Shown here piece after piece: positions 50,391 to 59,206 of a DNA stretch of 64,000 bases. This DNA comes from CALVGQ01 sp964369385 (lineage in GTDB: Bacteria > Bacillota_I > Bacilli_A > Erysipelotrichales > Erysipelotrichaceae), in NCBI GenBank assembly GCA_964369385.1, contig CAYJEY010000008.1, positions 1-64,000 on the forward strand. The letters run 5' to 3'. Position 1 is the stretch's first letter. Each line of letters begins with the position of its first letter. A program made the translations under genes and the position numbers. The notes under the pieces were generated by a model. That model was not told where the DNA came from. It saw only the letters and a list, made by a program, of their open reading frames with translations, and ran no database searches.

Positions 50391-51701
50391 ATGCCAAGTA
50401 TTATTGATGTTTATGCACGTGAAGTGATCGACTCACGCGGTAATCCAACAATCGAAGTTGAAGTAACAACAGATTCAGGTGCGTTTGGACGCGCGATGGT
50501 ACCATCTGGTGCATCTACTGGAGAAAGAGAAGCTTTAGAATTACGTGATGGAGACAAAACTCGTTTCCTAGGAAAAGGTGTATTACAAGCTGTAAGTAAT
50601 GTAAATGACATTATTGCTGATGCAGTATTAGGAATGGACGTTACAGACCAAAATGGAATCGACGCAGTTATGTTAGAACTTGACGGAACAGATTTCAAAT
50701 CTAAATTAGGAGCAAACTCTATTTTAGGTGTTTCAATGGCTTGTGCTCGCGCAGCTGCTGATTACTACGATATGCCACTATATAAATATTTTGGTGGATT
50801 CAACGGTAAAACTTTACCAGTTCCAATGATGAACGTAATCAATGGAGGAAGCCATGCTGACTCTACAGTTGATTTCCAAGAGTTCATGATTATGCCAGTT
50901 GGTGCTAGTGATATCAAAGAATCATTACGTATGGGATCTGAAATTTTCCACAACTTACGTAAAGTATTAAAAGGTAAAGGATACAACACTAACGTTGGAG
51001 ATGAAGGTGGATTTGCACCTAGCTGTAACGATGGAAATGAAGAGCCTTTACAATTAATCGTTGAAGCAATCAAAGCTGCTGGATATAACCCTTCAAAAGA
51101 AGGTAAACCAGGAGATGTTGCAATCGCTATGGACGTTGCTGCTTCTGAATTCCATGTAAAAGGTTCTGATAAATATGAATTAGCGAAATCTGGACAAGGG
51201 ACAAAAACAACTGAAGAAATGATCGAAATGTATGCTGAATGGTGTGAAAAATACCCAATCGTATCTATCGAAGATGGACTTGGTGAGTCTGATTGGGATG
51301 GATGGAAAAAACTTACTGACCGTTTAGGAGATAAAATCCAAATCGTTGGTGATGATTTATTCGTTACAAACCCTAAAATCCTTAAAGAAGGTATCGAAAA
51401 AGGAATTGCAAACTCAATCCTTATCAAAGTTAACCAAATTGGTACATTAACTGAAACTTTCGATGCAATCGAAATGGCTAAAAAAGCTGGATACACTTGT
51501 GTTGTATCTCATAGATCTGGTGAAACAGAAGATACTACAATCGCTGATATCGCTGTTGGGTTAAACTGTGGACAAATCAAAACTGGTTCAATGAGCCGTA
51601 CTGACCGTATCGCAAAATACAACCAACTTATCCGTATTGAAGATGAGTTAGGTCCAATTGCTGAATACCAAGGAATTAACGCATTTTACAACGTGAAATA
51701 A
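50391..51701 (+). CDS. eno: Enolase
   Basis: Converts 2-phosphoglycerate to phosphoenolpyruvate. 436 residues, with AREVIDSRGNPTIEVEV, SGASTGEREALELRD, SHRSGETEDTTIADIAVG and the metal ligands in MDVAASEF, SIEDGL and VGDDL. TAGGAGG upstream and TATAAT at 50349-50354. Biased codons. The usual neighbour phosphoglycerate mutase is absent between tpiA and eno. A terminator follows. Confidence 0.97.
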   Translation: MPSIIDVYAREVIDSRGNPTIEVEVTTDSGAFGRAMVPSGASTGEREALELRDGDKTRFLGKGVLQAVSNVNDIIADAVLGMDVTDQNGIDAVMLELDGTDFKSKLGANSILGVSMACARAAADYYDMPLYKYFGGFNGKTLPVPMMNVINGGSHADSTVDFQEFMIMPVGASDIKESLRMGSEIFHNLRKVLKGKGYNTNVGDEGGFAPSCNDGNEEPLQLIVEAIKAAGYNPSKEGKPGDVAIAMDVAASEFHVKGSDKYELAKSGQGTKTTEEMIEMYAEWCEKYPIVSIEDGLGESDWDGWKKLTDRLGDKIQIVGDDLFVTNPKILKEGIEKGIANSILIKVNQIGTLTETFDAIEMAKKAGYTCVVSHRSGETEDTTIADIAVGLNCGQIKTGSMSRTDRIAKYNQLIRIEDELGPIAEYQGINAFYNVK

Positions 51702-51705
51702 TTTT

Positions 51706-51742
51706 CAGAAAATGAGAAGAAAATCTTCTCATTTTTTTTGTT
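51706..51742 (+). terminator. Intrinsic terminator after eno
   Basis: AAAATGAGAAGA-aaa-TCTTCTCATTTT with further T; 12-bp perfect stem. Confidence 0.92.
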
Positions 51743-51747
51743 TCATC

Positions 51748-51775
51748 TTGTATCTTCATTTTATTGGAGTATAAT
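51748..51775 (+). promoter_or_regulatory. Sigma-A promoter for rpiR-type gene
   Basis: TTGTAT (51748-51753), 16-bp spacer, TATAAT (51770-51775). Confidence 0.6.
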
Positions 51776-51800
51776 ATATTTTATTAGGTAGGTGTGACAT

Positions 51801-52580
51801 ATGAATAATAAATTAAAAGTTTTATTACTTTCGCTATTAAGTAGTACTCATGAAGATGAAACAAATTGTCGTATCGCTAGTTATATACTTGAAAATATAG
51901 ATGAAGTTAGAGAGATGAACATTGTCGAACTTGCCCGTGTTTGTTTTGTATCGAATAGTTCAGTAAGTCGTTTTTGTCGAGAAATCGGGCTTCGTGATTT
52001 TAGTGAGCTTAGACAACTCATGGAACCTACCACGAATAGTTATCACATTATAGGAAAAACAAGTGATTTTCAATTAAACACTACCCAATATATTGAACAA
52101 GTAGAAGAGGGGATTCGACTAGTCAAAGAAGGTATTGATTATGAAAAGGTTGAACGCATTGTCGATGATTTGATGAATTATCAGCGTATTGCAGCATTTG
52201 GCATGTTGAATGCAGAATCAGTAGCAATGGGCTTACAAAATGACATGTTGTTGTTTAGAAAAATGATTACCACTAAAGTTTCATTTCAGCAGCAGAATGA
52301 TTTTTTAGAGAGAACAGACCGTGATGATTTAATTATTATTTTCTCATCGATGGGAATGTTTTTCCATCCATATATTCGACAAATTCGTTTCGACAAAAAT
52401 AATAAACCTCGTATAATTTTAATTACGAGCAATGGGGCAATGAAACCAGATGATTTATTTGATGAGGTACTTGTATATAAAACTGTTGAGTACGAAGCTT
52501 CTTCACCATTTCAACTTGAATTAATCAAAGGAATTATTGTACAAAATTATGCAATGCGAATGAAAGATAAGATGGATTAG
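51801..52580 (+). CDS. RpiR/MurR-family regulator
   Basis: A 259-residue regulator with an N-terminal HTH_6 domain (about residues 1-75: IASYILENIDEVREMNIVELARVCFVSNSSVSRFCREIGL) and a SIS domain that binds phosphosugars (about 105-250: RIAAFGMLNAESVAMGLQ, DDLIIIFSSMG). No sugar catabolic gene is adjacent; the next gene in the operon is a MATE transporter, 16 bp downstream. Confidence 0.88.
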   Translation: MNNKLKVLLLSLLSSTHEDETNCRIASYILENIDEVREMNIVELARVCFVSNSSVSRFCREIGLRDFSELRQLMEPTTNSYHIIGKTSDFQLNTTQYIEQVEEGIRLVKEGIDYEKVERIVDDLMNYQRIAAFGMLNAESVAMGLQNDMLLFRKMITTKVSFQQQNDFLERTDRDDLIIIFSSMGMFFHPYIRQIRFDKNNKPRIILITSNGAMKPDDLFDEVLVYKTVEYEASSPFQLELIKGIIVQNYAMRMKDKMD

Positions 52581-52596
52581 ATTAAAGGGATAGAAT

Positions 52597-53955
52597 ATGA
52601 AAAGGACATATACAGTGGATATGATTCATGGACCAATTTTGCCACGCATGATATCATATGGTTTACCATTATTATTAACAGGGGTGCTTCAATTACTTTT
52701 CCATGCGGCAGATATCGTCGTAGTAGGTCAATACAGTGGATCAACTGCTCTTGCAGCAGTAGGATCGACAAATGCTCTTACAAACTTACTAATTAATTTA
52801 TTTATGGGATTGTCTATTGGGACAAGTGTATTGGTGGCAAGATATATTGGTTCACGAAGTTATGAGGACATTGAGCAGACAGTACATACTGCAATTAAAA
52901 TGGCATTGTATGGTGGAGTTATTATGATTTTTGTTGGATTGGCGTTTGCTGAACCATTACTTGTCATGATGGGGATTCCCCTTGATGTACTTTCTCAATC
53001 AGTTTTGTATATGCGTATTTACTTTTTATGCATGCCTGCATTTATGGTATATAGTTTTGGCGCTGCAGTACTTCGTGCTGTGGGAGATACACGTCGTCCA
53101 CTATATTATCTGACAATTGCAGGAGTGGCGAATGTGTGTTTAAACTTAATCTTTGTCATAGTGTTTAATATGGGGGTAGCTGGTGTTGCCAGTGCTACTG
53201 CCATTTCCCAGGTAATATCAGCTGTATTTGTTACAAATGCATTAATTAAAAGTGATGGAGCAATTCGACTACAAAAAGATAAATTTAAAATTCATAAAGA
53301 AAAACTCATTATGATGTTAAAAATAGGTTTACCAGCTGGACTGCAAGGAACACTCTTTAGTTTTTCAAATGTATTGATTCAATCCTCCATTAATACATTT
53401 GGATCTGTTGCGATGGCTGCCAACACAGCAGCAGGAAATATCGAAGGATTCATCTATATTGGTATGAACTCTGTTTATCAAACAGCATTAAGTTTTACGA
53501 GTCAAAATGTTGGGGCTAAAAAACCAGAACGTATCATTTCTGTATTTAAATATAGTACGATTTTAGTTGTGATAATCGGTTTAGTACTTGGGATTGGGGC
53601 ATATGTACTGGGGGAACCATTACTACGTATCTATACCCAAGACCCAGCAGTAATCGAGGTTGGATTAATCAAAATGGGTTATATTTGTACCTTCTATGTC
53701 TTCTGTGGATTCATGGAAGTAATCTGTGGACTTATTCGAGGACTTGGTAACTCACTAGCACCGATGTTGATTGTGCTGATTGTCGTATGTGGATTTAGAA
53801 TTGTATGGGTTTTGTTTGTGTTTCCGCTCAATCCAACACTTGGTACATTATTTGTCTCATACCCAATTAGCTGGACGATGGCAACGATTTGTGAATTCAT
53901 TTGTTTCGCTATTGTATATAAGAAATTTTGTAGGTCACTACAAAATGTTAAATAA
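52597..53955 (+). CDS. MATE-family efflux transporter
   Basis: A 452-residue membrane protein with 12 predicted helices and the MATE repeat signatures: HGPILPRMISYGLPLLLTG at the N-terminus, AALAAVGSTNALTNLLINLF-like segment near residue 45-68 and MAANTAAGNIEGFIYIGMNS in the second half. Exchanges cations for drugs or metabolites; substrate unknown. AAAGGGATAG upstream is a modest ribosome binding site. Ends at a bidirectional terminator. Confidence 0.9.
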   Translation: MKRTYTVDMIHGPILPRMISYGLPLLLTGVLQLLFHAADIVVVGQYSGSTALAAVGSTNALTNLLINLFMGLSIGTSVLVARYIGSRSYEDIEQTVHTAIKMALYGGVIMIFVGLAFAEPLLVMMGIPLDVLSQSVLYMRIYFLCMPAFMVYSFGAAVLRAVGDTRRPLYYLTIAGVANVCLNLIFVIVFNMGVAGVASATAISQVISAVFVTNALIKSDGAIRLQKDKFKIHKEKLIMMLKIGLPAGLQGTLFSFSNVLIQSSINTFGSVAMAANTAAGNIEGFIYIGMNSVYQTALSFTSQNVGAKKPERIISVFKYSTILVVIIGLVLGIGAYVLGEPLLRIYTQDPAVIEVGLIKMGYICTFYVFCGFMEVICGLIRGLGNSLAPMLIVLIVVCGFRIVWVLFVFPLNPTLGTLFVSYPISWTMATICEFICFAIVYKKFCRSLQNVK

Positions 53956-53984
53956 AAATGGGCTCATGCCCATTTTTATTTTGT
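53954..53984. terminator. Bidirectional terminator between MATE and FemX genes
   Basis: AAAAATGGGC-tcat-GCCCATTTTT; 10-bp perfect stem serving convergent genes. Confidence 0.92.
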
Positions 53985-55166
53985 CTTATAACGATAATAA
54001 TTAATTCTTCGTTTTATTTTTTTGAATAAGCGACTGTATTTTTCAAAACGCACACTTTTTTTGGTATCCACAATGCAATTAAATTCTCCAAGATGTTCAA
54101 CAATTTGACTACCAAATGATGACTTATACATGTAGAGTCCATAGTAAGGATCATTGACATCTGTACTTCCAGAGAAACCACACATGTCATAAAGCTGAAC
54201 ACCACGCTCTTTCATCTGATTAATCATAAAACGATGAATAGCATCAGTTCCATTGATAAATTGAAAATCATTACGCTTATAAAGGTAGAGATCCCAACTC
54301 ATATGCTGATCATATAAAAATAAACCTGCGGCAATCGCAACATGCATACCATACTTTGATTTAAGTTGGTTTAAATCTTGAATAATTTTCTCTTTGGCTG
54401 CGCGGGCCTCAGGATCTTTTTGATATTTTTTTGAGGCTAATTCTTGTGAAATTTTTTCAATGGAAGCTTCAATGTTTAAAGTAGAAACAGCATAAATATG
54501 ATGATCAGGGAATTCCTCCATGATAGCCTTAAAAAAATCAGGCGTATGAGGCTTAAATCCTTTATTTATCGCTAAGTCAGTCTCAAGTAAGCATAGAATA
54601 TCAATGTCTTGTGTCGTCTTGATTTGTGTTTCAATGCAATATACATCTAGTTTCTTCATCGCAGACCGACGTGTGGAAGTCATATTTTTTAAAATTTGTG
54701 ATTCCTCTTGGTGTAAGTCAATCATCAAGGTATAACGATTGGACCAACTTCCATCATAGCCATAACCATATCCTTTATGCTGATAGCCACATTTTTGAAA
54801 GAGTTCAGTGAGATGCTCGTTTTGGTCACGACGAATATTTGGATCAATTCGTATAAAAGCGATGTGTTGCTTTTGTGCTAATTGTTTTAGTTCCACAAGG
54901 AAATATTGCAATGCTGTAGTATTCGCAGTATCTATGCATAATCCCCAAGGGATATACCAATATTTCACACCCCATTTTTTAAATTCAAGGAGTAGCGCAG
55001 TAGCAATGAGCACTTCTTCATGATATAAACCTGCATAAATGATTTTAGCATTTTCTTGTCTTTGCTTCACAGCTCCCCACATTGAGGTTTTTCCATAGTG
55101 CGATGAGGGATGTGCTAAGACAAACTCATCAAATGTTTTGCGATCTAGTTGTGTTATAATTTTCAT
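53976..55166 (-). CDS. FemX-type aminoacyl-tRNA-dependent peptidoglycan ligase
   Basis: A 396-residue FemAB-family protein that would add an amino acid from tRNA to the lipid II side chain, building the peptidoglycan cross-bridge. Two GNAT-like halves are visible: KTSMWGAVKQRQENAKIIYAG near the N-terminus, a coiled-coil insert (KISQELASKKYQKDPEARAAKEKIIQDL in pieces, about 235-270) and YDMCGFSG/GLYMYKSSFG near the C-terminus. ATG 55166 follows GGAGGT by five bases. The amino acid used cannot be deduced. Monocistronic. Confidence 0.88.
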   Translation of the reverse strand: MKIITQLDRKTFDEFVLAHPSSHYGKTSMWGAVKQRQENAKIIYAGLYHEEVLIATALLLEFKKWGVKYWYIPWGLCIDTANTTALQYFLVELKQLAQKQHIAFIRIDPNIRRDQNEHLTELFQKCGYQHKGYGYGYDGSWSNRYTLMIDLHQEESQILKNMTSTRRSAMKKLDVYCIETQIKTTQDIDILCLLETDLAINKGFKPHTPDFFKAIMEEFPDHHIYAVSTLNIEASIEKISQELASKKYQKDPEARAAKEKIIQDLNQLKSKYGMHVAIAAGLFLYDQHMSWDLYLYKRNDFQFINGTDAIHRFMINQMKERGVQLYDMCGFSGSTDVNDPYYGLYMYKSSFGSQIVEHLGEFNCIVDTKKSVRFEKYSRLFKKIKRRINYYRYKTK

Positions 55167-55233
55167 ATTAACCTCCAATGCATTATATATTATACCATGC
55201 TAAATATTACTTAGTTAACTATTTTCAATAGGT

Positions 55234-55262
55234 TGACATAAAACTACTTATCCATTATGATT
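55234..55262 (+). promoter_or_regulatory. Promoter of tRNA-Arg
   Basis: TTGACA (55234-55239), 17-bp spacer, TATGAT (55257-55262); the tRNA begins 8 bp later. Confidence 0.8.
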
Positions 55263-55269
55263 TTCTTAT

Positions 55270-55346
55270 GTGCCCGTGGCGCAAACGGATAGCGCATCTG
55301 ATTCCGATTCAGAAGGTTGCAGGTTCAATTCCTGTCGGGCACGCCA
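55270..55346 (+). tRNA. tRNA-Arg (anticodon CCG)
   Basis: A 77-nt cloverleaf. Acceptor stem GTGCCCG pairs with CGGGCAC; discriminator G and encoded CCA. Anticodon arm TCTGA-TTCCGAT-TCAGA places CCG in the anticodon, reading CGG. D arm GCGCAAACGGATAGCGC and T arm GCAGG-TTCAATT-CCTGT are present. Confidence 0.95.
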
Positions 55347-55583
55347 TTATAATTATTTTTACTTTTTCTTTTCTGGGATAGTTGCAACACTGGCTGGTAT
55401 GGTATTTGTCAGCACGAAACTTATTGCACTTTCTACACTAACAAGAAGTGTTATATTCTCACTTGCTGTAATAAGCTTACATTCAGCACCTAAGGATCAT
55501 TAATTATCTCTTCAAATATTGTAAGAAACAGTATTCTTCCATATACGAATGTCGGTATGATAAATTTTTGAAATTAAAAACTC

Positions 55584-55615
55584 GGCGGCTACCAATAAAG
55601 GTGGTCGCCACTTTT
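55584..55615 (+). terminator. Strong intrinsic terminator
   Basis: GGCGGCTACC-aataaa-GGTGGTCGCC followed by ACTTTTAT; 10-bp stem with two G-T pairs. It may be the tRNA transcript terminator or belong to a lost gene. Confidence 0.8.
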
Positions 55616-55621
55616 ATATAC

Positions 55622-55641
55622 AAATAGGCATAAAACTACTT
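55622..55641 (+). repeat. Partial copy of the tRNA-Arg promoter region
   Basis: AATAGGCATAAAACTACTT here equals AATAGG-TTGA-CATAAAACTACTT at 55227-55249 except for four missing bases that carry part of the -35 element. Confidence 0.6.
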
Positions 55642-55729
55642 GAATTATAGATATAATTAAGCAGGTAAAATATGCACACAATGTCATGTAAGGTGAACAA
55701 GATGACAATGACTAATAAAATTTTATAAT

Positions 55730-55758
55730 CATGCCGGTTATTAATTAAATATAAAATT
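55730..55758 (+). repeat. Deleted copy of the zwf downstream region
   Basis: CATGCCGGTTA and TAATTAAATATAAAATT, separated by one base, match both ends of 45290-45385. Confidence 0.6.
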
Positions 55759-55811
55759 TAATCTCAATACTATATATGGTAACATATTTATATATAGTGA
55801 GGAGGATGAAA

Positions 55812-56690
55812 ATGATGAAAAAATTAATAATAATATTGTTTTTTATTATATCTAATGGGTGCTCAAAGAATGCTCAAATTGATTCGATAGAAAGCAATCA
55901 AACTGCATTGCCTACTGATCTAACTACAATAACTAGCTCGACTACAATTTCTACAACTAGCACAACAACGATACCTGTTAATGGAGAACCGGTACACTCA
56001 GAAGAGTTAGTTATTCAAAGCTTTGAATCTCTTTTAGGTTATTGGACTTCGTATTTTAATGAAGAATATTATCATTTTTATTATGATGGAAGTGATAAAA
56101 TCTTTGAAATAGGATATTGGAATGGTGGAATATCACAGAGTAATACTATTATTGATATCAGAAATTCATATGAAGGTGTAATAAGCTTTGAATATGAAAA
56201 TGGGACGGAGACGATGCTAGTCTTTGAAAATCTTGGCTATTTAAGTTTTGTTAATAATGATACTAAATACTATGCTGGAAATGATAAAGATACTGCTTTT
56301 AGTTATCATGAAGATAGTAAGATTGAGTACAGTGAAGGAAATGGGTTAATGGATTTTGATCAGTTTGCTGGTTTTTATGAGAATATAGATATGCCATCTA
56401 CATTTATCTATTTTGGATACTCAGATAATAATCAACCAATATTCAACTATGGTCTTCGCGATGCTGGCGGTATTTTACCAGGCAAAGTCATATCCATAAA
56501 CAAAATACAGGAAAATCAATATGAATTTGAAGTCTACTATCCTAACACTTATGGAGGAGAAGGATATGGCGGAAATAGCGAGCATATCAAAACATTTACA
56601 CTCACTAAACATGATGGCACCCTTGAGTTAATTAGTGATTTCATTCATGTGGATACTTATCATTACCAGCAGATAGAAGATTTATATTAA
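55812..56690 (+). CDS. Lipoprotein with Thr/Ser-rich spacer
   Basis: A 292-residue predicted lipoprotein: signal peptide, lipobox ISNGC (Cys17), then a Thr/Ser-rich spacer of about 35 residues (TTITSSTTISTTSTTT and so on) and a Tyr/Asp/Glu-rich domain of about 220 residues (YWTSYFNEEYYHFYYDG; later YPNTYGGEGYGGN). No family recognised. The first ATG with a proper distance from GGAGG (55801-55805) is 55812. The composition resembles the next lipoprotein, so the two may be related surface proteins. AT-rich codon use and location beside a tRNA suggest an accessory origin. Confidence 0.7.
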   Translation: MMKKLIIILFFIISNGCSKNAQIDSIESNQTALPTDLTTITSSTTISTTSTTTIPVNGEPVHSEELVIQSFESLLGYWTSYFNEEYYHFYYDGSDKIFEIGYWNGGISQSNTIIDIRNSYEGVISFEYENGTETMLVFENLGYLSFVNNDTKYYAGNDKDTAFSYHEDSKIEYSEGNGLMDFDQFAGFYENIDMPSTFIYFGYSDNNQPIFNYGLRDAGGILPGKVISINKIQENQYEFEVYYPNTYGGEGYGGNSEHIKTFTLTKHDGTLELISDFIHVDTYHYQQIEDLY

Positions 56691-56842
56691 GCTTGTTGCT
56701 ACAAATATTAAAAAATTAAAACATAGTGATGATACTATTAATTTTAGAATTGTTATTGTGTTTTTGAAATTTATTGTTCTTTTATTAATTATGATATAAT
56801 CAAGCATATAAGATGGTGGATTCCATAGGAAGGATGTTGAAT

Positions 56843-58528
56843 ATGAAAAAATTGATTTGCTTATTGTTTCTAACAGCCGCATTATTCTTGTCTACCGCAT
56901 GTTCAAATCAAGAAGTTTTAGAAAATGATACAGATACAGATGTTGTCGAGAATAATTCTGACAATAATGAGGAATCAAGTAGTGAAGGCGATAATCTTGC
57001 GGGCTTAACTCTAATCAATGAAGATGAAGAACCATATTTCGCTTTTGAGCTAGCTAACCCTAGTGGTGATTACATTGACGTAGCTTATCGTGAAAGTGGA
57101 GTAAGTTTTACCTTTTTTGGTGAAAATGAATATCAAAATGGCTATGCATTTATAGCTGAATCAGAAACAATGTATGGTGAAGCGATATTCTTTGAAGAAG
57201 GGACTATTGAAGGTGATTATAAAACAATATATATAATCAAAGATAAGCTCGATGGTGTTTATGTATCAAATTCAATGGAAAATTATTGGGAAGAAGGCGA
57301 ATATTATTATTTTTCTGGAGATGCTCTAGAAAGAAAAAAAGCTGATTTCTATGGAGATGAAGGTGAAACACAATACTGGGTTGCCACTGATACAGTCATA
57401 TACTCACTTGATGCCGGCGTGGAAATCGTGCCAGAAAATACTTATGCGACAATGACGACTACAAATCAAGGGGGGACTATCAACCTAAATATGCAAGGGA
57501 ACGGAGAATGGTTTTTAAATAATTATGATTCTACTCTAGGATTTTTTGGAGAATGGGGAGGAATTTATGCAGGTGGAGAAATACACCTAACACCAGATTT
57601 GAATACACTCTATGTAAACATTAGATATATTGATGCAGTATATTTTGATACACGTTCTGTTGCACTTACTTTTGAAAGAAGAGAAGAAGGATACGATATC
57701 TATGAACATGTAGAGTTTGATGAAGATTCTGCTCCTTTAACTTTTGTAGACAAAGAATTAGAAAGATTACTCGCTGAGTATTTGAATCTTTCAGTCGGAG
57801 AGATAAAAAAAGAGCACATGGAACTAATAAAAGTGATTGCGATAGGTGGGAATGCTTTGCATCCGTATGAAACAGATGAGATGTACTTTAATTATACAAG
57901 TATGGGCTATGTAGAAGAAGGAACTATCACAACTCTAGAAGATTTAAAGTACTGTACGAACCTAAAAGAGATATATATTGGAAAAAATCAGATTAGTGAT
58001 ATTTCGGCGCTGAGTGAACTCAATGAATTAAAAGTGATTAATTTTACTATGAATCAGATTAGCGATGTTTCAGCACTGAATAGTCTTACGAATCTTGAAA
58101 AACTAACATTAGATCACAACAACATTAGTTCTGTCGAAGGTTTAGTAGGTCTAGAGAATTTAAAATTGTTAGATCTTGGTAGTAATAATGGTAATTCATT
58201 CAACGATGTTGAAAGCATATCCAAGCTCACAAGTCTTGAAAGCTTAACACTTTATAATAATGCATGCAGTGATATATCTGCACTTGCAAGTCTTACAAAC
58301 TTAGAATTTCTATCTCTTAGTACAAATGGAATAAGTGATGTTTCTGCCTTGGAAGGATTAGAAAATTTAAATCGATTGTACCTAGGTCAAAACTATGAGT
58401 TAACAGATGTATCACCATTAAATAACTTATTAGAGCTAAGCTACCTTTCACTGAAGAAGACAGGGGTGAGCGACAGTAGTCAATTACCAAATTTAGTAGA
58501 AAATTACACAAGTATCGAATTTGAGTAA
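56843..58528 (+). CDS. Lipoprotein with internalin-type leucine-rich repeats
   Basis: A 561-residue lipoprotein with lipobox STAC (Cys20), an acidic low-complexity spacer (about 25-55), a unique domain (about 55-300: FELANPSGDYIDVAYRESG and so on) and at least seven 22-residue leucine-rich repeats (about 360-555) of the internalin/SDS22 type, for example LKEIYIGKNQISDISALSEL and LEFLSLSTNGISDVSALEGL. Such repeats bind proteins at the cell surface. The start follows AGGAAGGA (56827-56834). No sortase signal is present; lipid anchoring is predicted. Binding partner unknown. Confidence 0.85.
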   Translation: MKKLICLLFLTAALFLSTACSNQEVLENDTDTDVVENNSDNNEESSSEGDNLAGLTLINEDEEPYFAFELANPSGDYIDVAYRESGVSFTFFGENEYQNGYAFIAESETMYGEAIFFEEGTIEGDYKTIYIIKDKLDGVYVSNSMENYWEEGEYYYFSGDALERKKADFYGDEGETQYWVATDTVIYSLDAGVEIVPENTYATMTTTNQGGTINLNMQGNGEWFLNNYDSTLGFFGEWGGIYAGGEIHLTPDLNTLYVNIRYIDAVYFDTRSVALTFERREEGYDIYEHVEFDEDSAPLTFVDKELERLLAEYLNLSVGEIKKEHMELIKVIAIGGNALHPYETDEMYFNYTSMGYVEEGTITTLEDLKYCTNLKEIYIGKNQISDISALSELNELKVINFTMNQISDVSALNSLTNLEKLTLDHNNISSVEGLVGLENLKLLDLGSNNGNSFNDVESISKLTSLESLTLYNNACSDISALASLTNLEFLSLSTNGISDVSALEGLENLNRLYLGQNYELTDVSPLNNLLELSYLSLKKTGVSDSSQLPNLVENYTSIEFE

Positions 58529-58635
58529 GAATTGCAAGAAGTTGAGAAGTTGTCCTTGATAGAATGCATGTTTGTTCATAATTAATAAGTTTGTTTTTTA
58601 GAAGATGGTGAACTAAATTGTCATTCAAATAAATT

Positions 58636-58670
58636 AGATTGCTCCTTATTGAGTGGTCTTTTTTATTAAA
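58636..58670 (+). terminator. Probable intrinsic terminator after LRR lipoprotein
   Basis: GATTGCTC-cttatt-GAGTGGTC followed by TTTTTT; stem includes three G-T pairs. It is about 110 bp after the stop codon. Confidence 0.55.
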
Positions 58671-58750
58671 GAGATTAAGTTTAGTCATAAGCAAGATTAT
58701 GCTAAAATAGTGATGAGAGAGTCAAGATAGTGATTTTATGGAGGTATAAA

Positions 58751-59098
58751 ATGGAGAGTTTAAGAGTGTTTAATTGCAATATGGAGTTGACTCTAGATAT
58801 TATTGGGGGCAAGTGGAAACCATTGATAATTTTTCATATCGGAAATAGTCAGAGGTTAAGATATGGTGAAATAAAGCGGCTTATCCCTGATATTAGTCAA
58901 AGAGTACTCTCACGGGAGTTAAAAGAGTTAGAGACCAATGGTATATTAAGTAGAGAAGAGTTTAAAGAAAAGGTACTTAGAGTAGAATATTCCCTTACAG
59001 AAATCGGTGCTGAGGTATTGCCGTTACTCAATGCATTGACAAATTGGGGGAATAAATATAACATGGTTCATCAGTATGCAAAAATCAGATGTGAATAA
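58751..59098 (+). CDS. HxlR-family (DUF24) transcriptional regulator
   Basis: A 115-residue winged-helix regulator: NMELTLDIIGGKWKPLIIFHIG (about 10-31), LRYGEIKRLIPDISQRVLSRELKELE (about 36-61) and NKYNMVHQY near the C-terminus. Cys9 lies where the redox-sensing cysteine of YodB/HypR-type regulators sits. It is followed by a nitroreductase, the same pairing as yodB-yodC in Bacillus, which suggests control of quinone or electrophile stress. GAGG (58741-58744) precedes ATG 58751. Confidence 0.88.
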   Translation: MESLRVFNCNMELTLDIIGGKWKPLIIFHIGNSQRLRYGEIKRLIPDISQRVLSRELKELETNGILSREEFKEKVLRVEYSLTEIGAEVLPLLNALTNWGNKYNMVHQYAKIRCE

Positions 59099-59102
59099 GC
59101 TA

Positions 59103-59134
59103 GGGACAATTTTGTCCATAGGGATAAAAATATC
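59103..59134. promoter_or_regulatory. Two inverted repeats upstream of nitroreductase gene
   Basis: GGACAA-tt-TTGTCC (59103-59116) and GGATA-aaaa-TATCC (59121-59134) lie 4 bp apart between the HxlR gene and the nitroreductase. They could form the operator of the HxlR protein; alternatively the first is a weak terminator. Confidence 0.5.
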
Positions 59135-59206
59135 CATAATTGATAATACTAATCACAAAGCATAGAATGAATACAGATAAAGAAATTATCAAAAAAGGAG
59201 AAAAAA

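Larger units (their letters stand above)
55347..55811. other. 465-bp region after tRNA-Arg
   Basis: Holds a coding-like but stop-limited stretch (55370-55503, translating into a membrane-like fragment GIVATLAGMVFVSTKLIALS on the plus strand), which may be a gene remnant. It is followed by a strong terminator, a partial copy of the tRNA promoter region (55622-55641) and a fragment shared with the zwf downstream region (55730-55758). No intact gene was seen. Confidence 0.4.

Noticed and set aside
50765..51496. Long open frame (243 codons) on the minus strand inside eno
   Set aside because: It is antisense to a conserved enzyme with strong codon bias, which clears stops on the opposite strand. 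No ribosome binding site and a Ser/Pro/Ile-rich composition typical of such shadows.
55270..55503. Open frame running from the tRNA-Arg start to 55503
   Set aside because: Its first 25 codons are the tRNA itself and its GTG start has no ribosome binding site. Only the part after the tRNA was kept, as a possible remnant.
55270..58730. Prophage or integrative element at tRNA-Arg
   Set aside because: No integrase, no duplicated tRNA 3' end (attR) and no phage or conjugation gene was found, so I call it only a possible accessory region.
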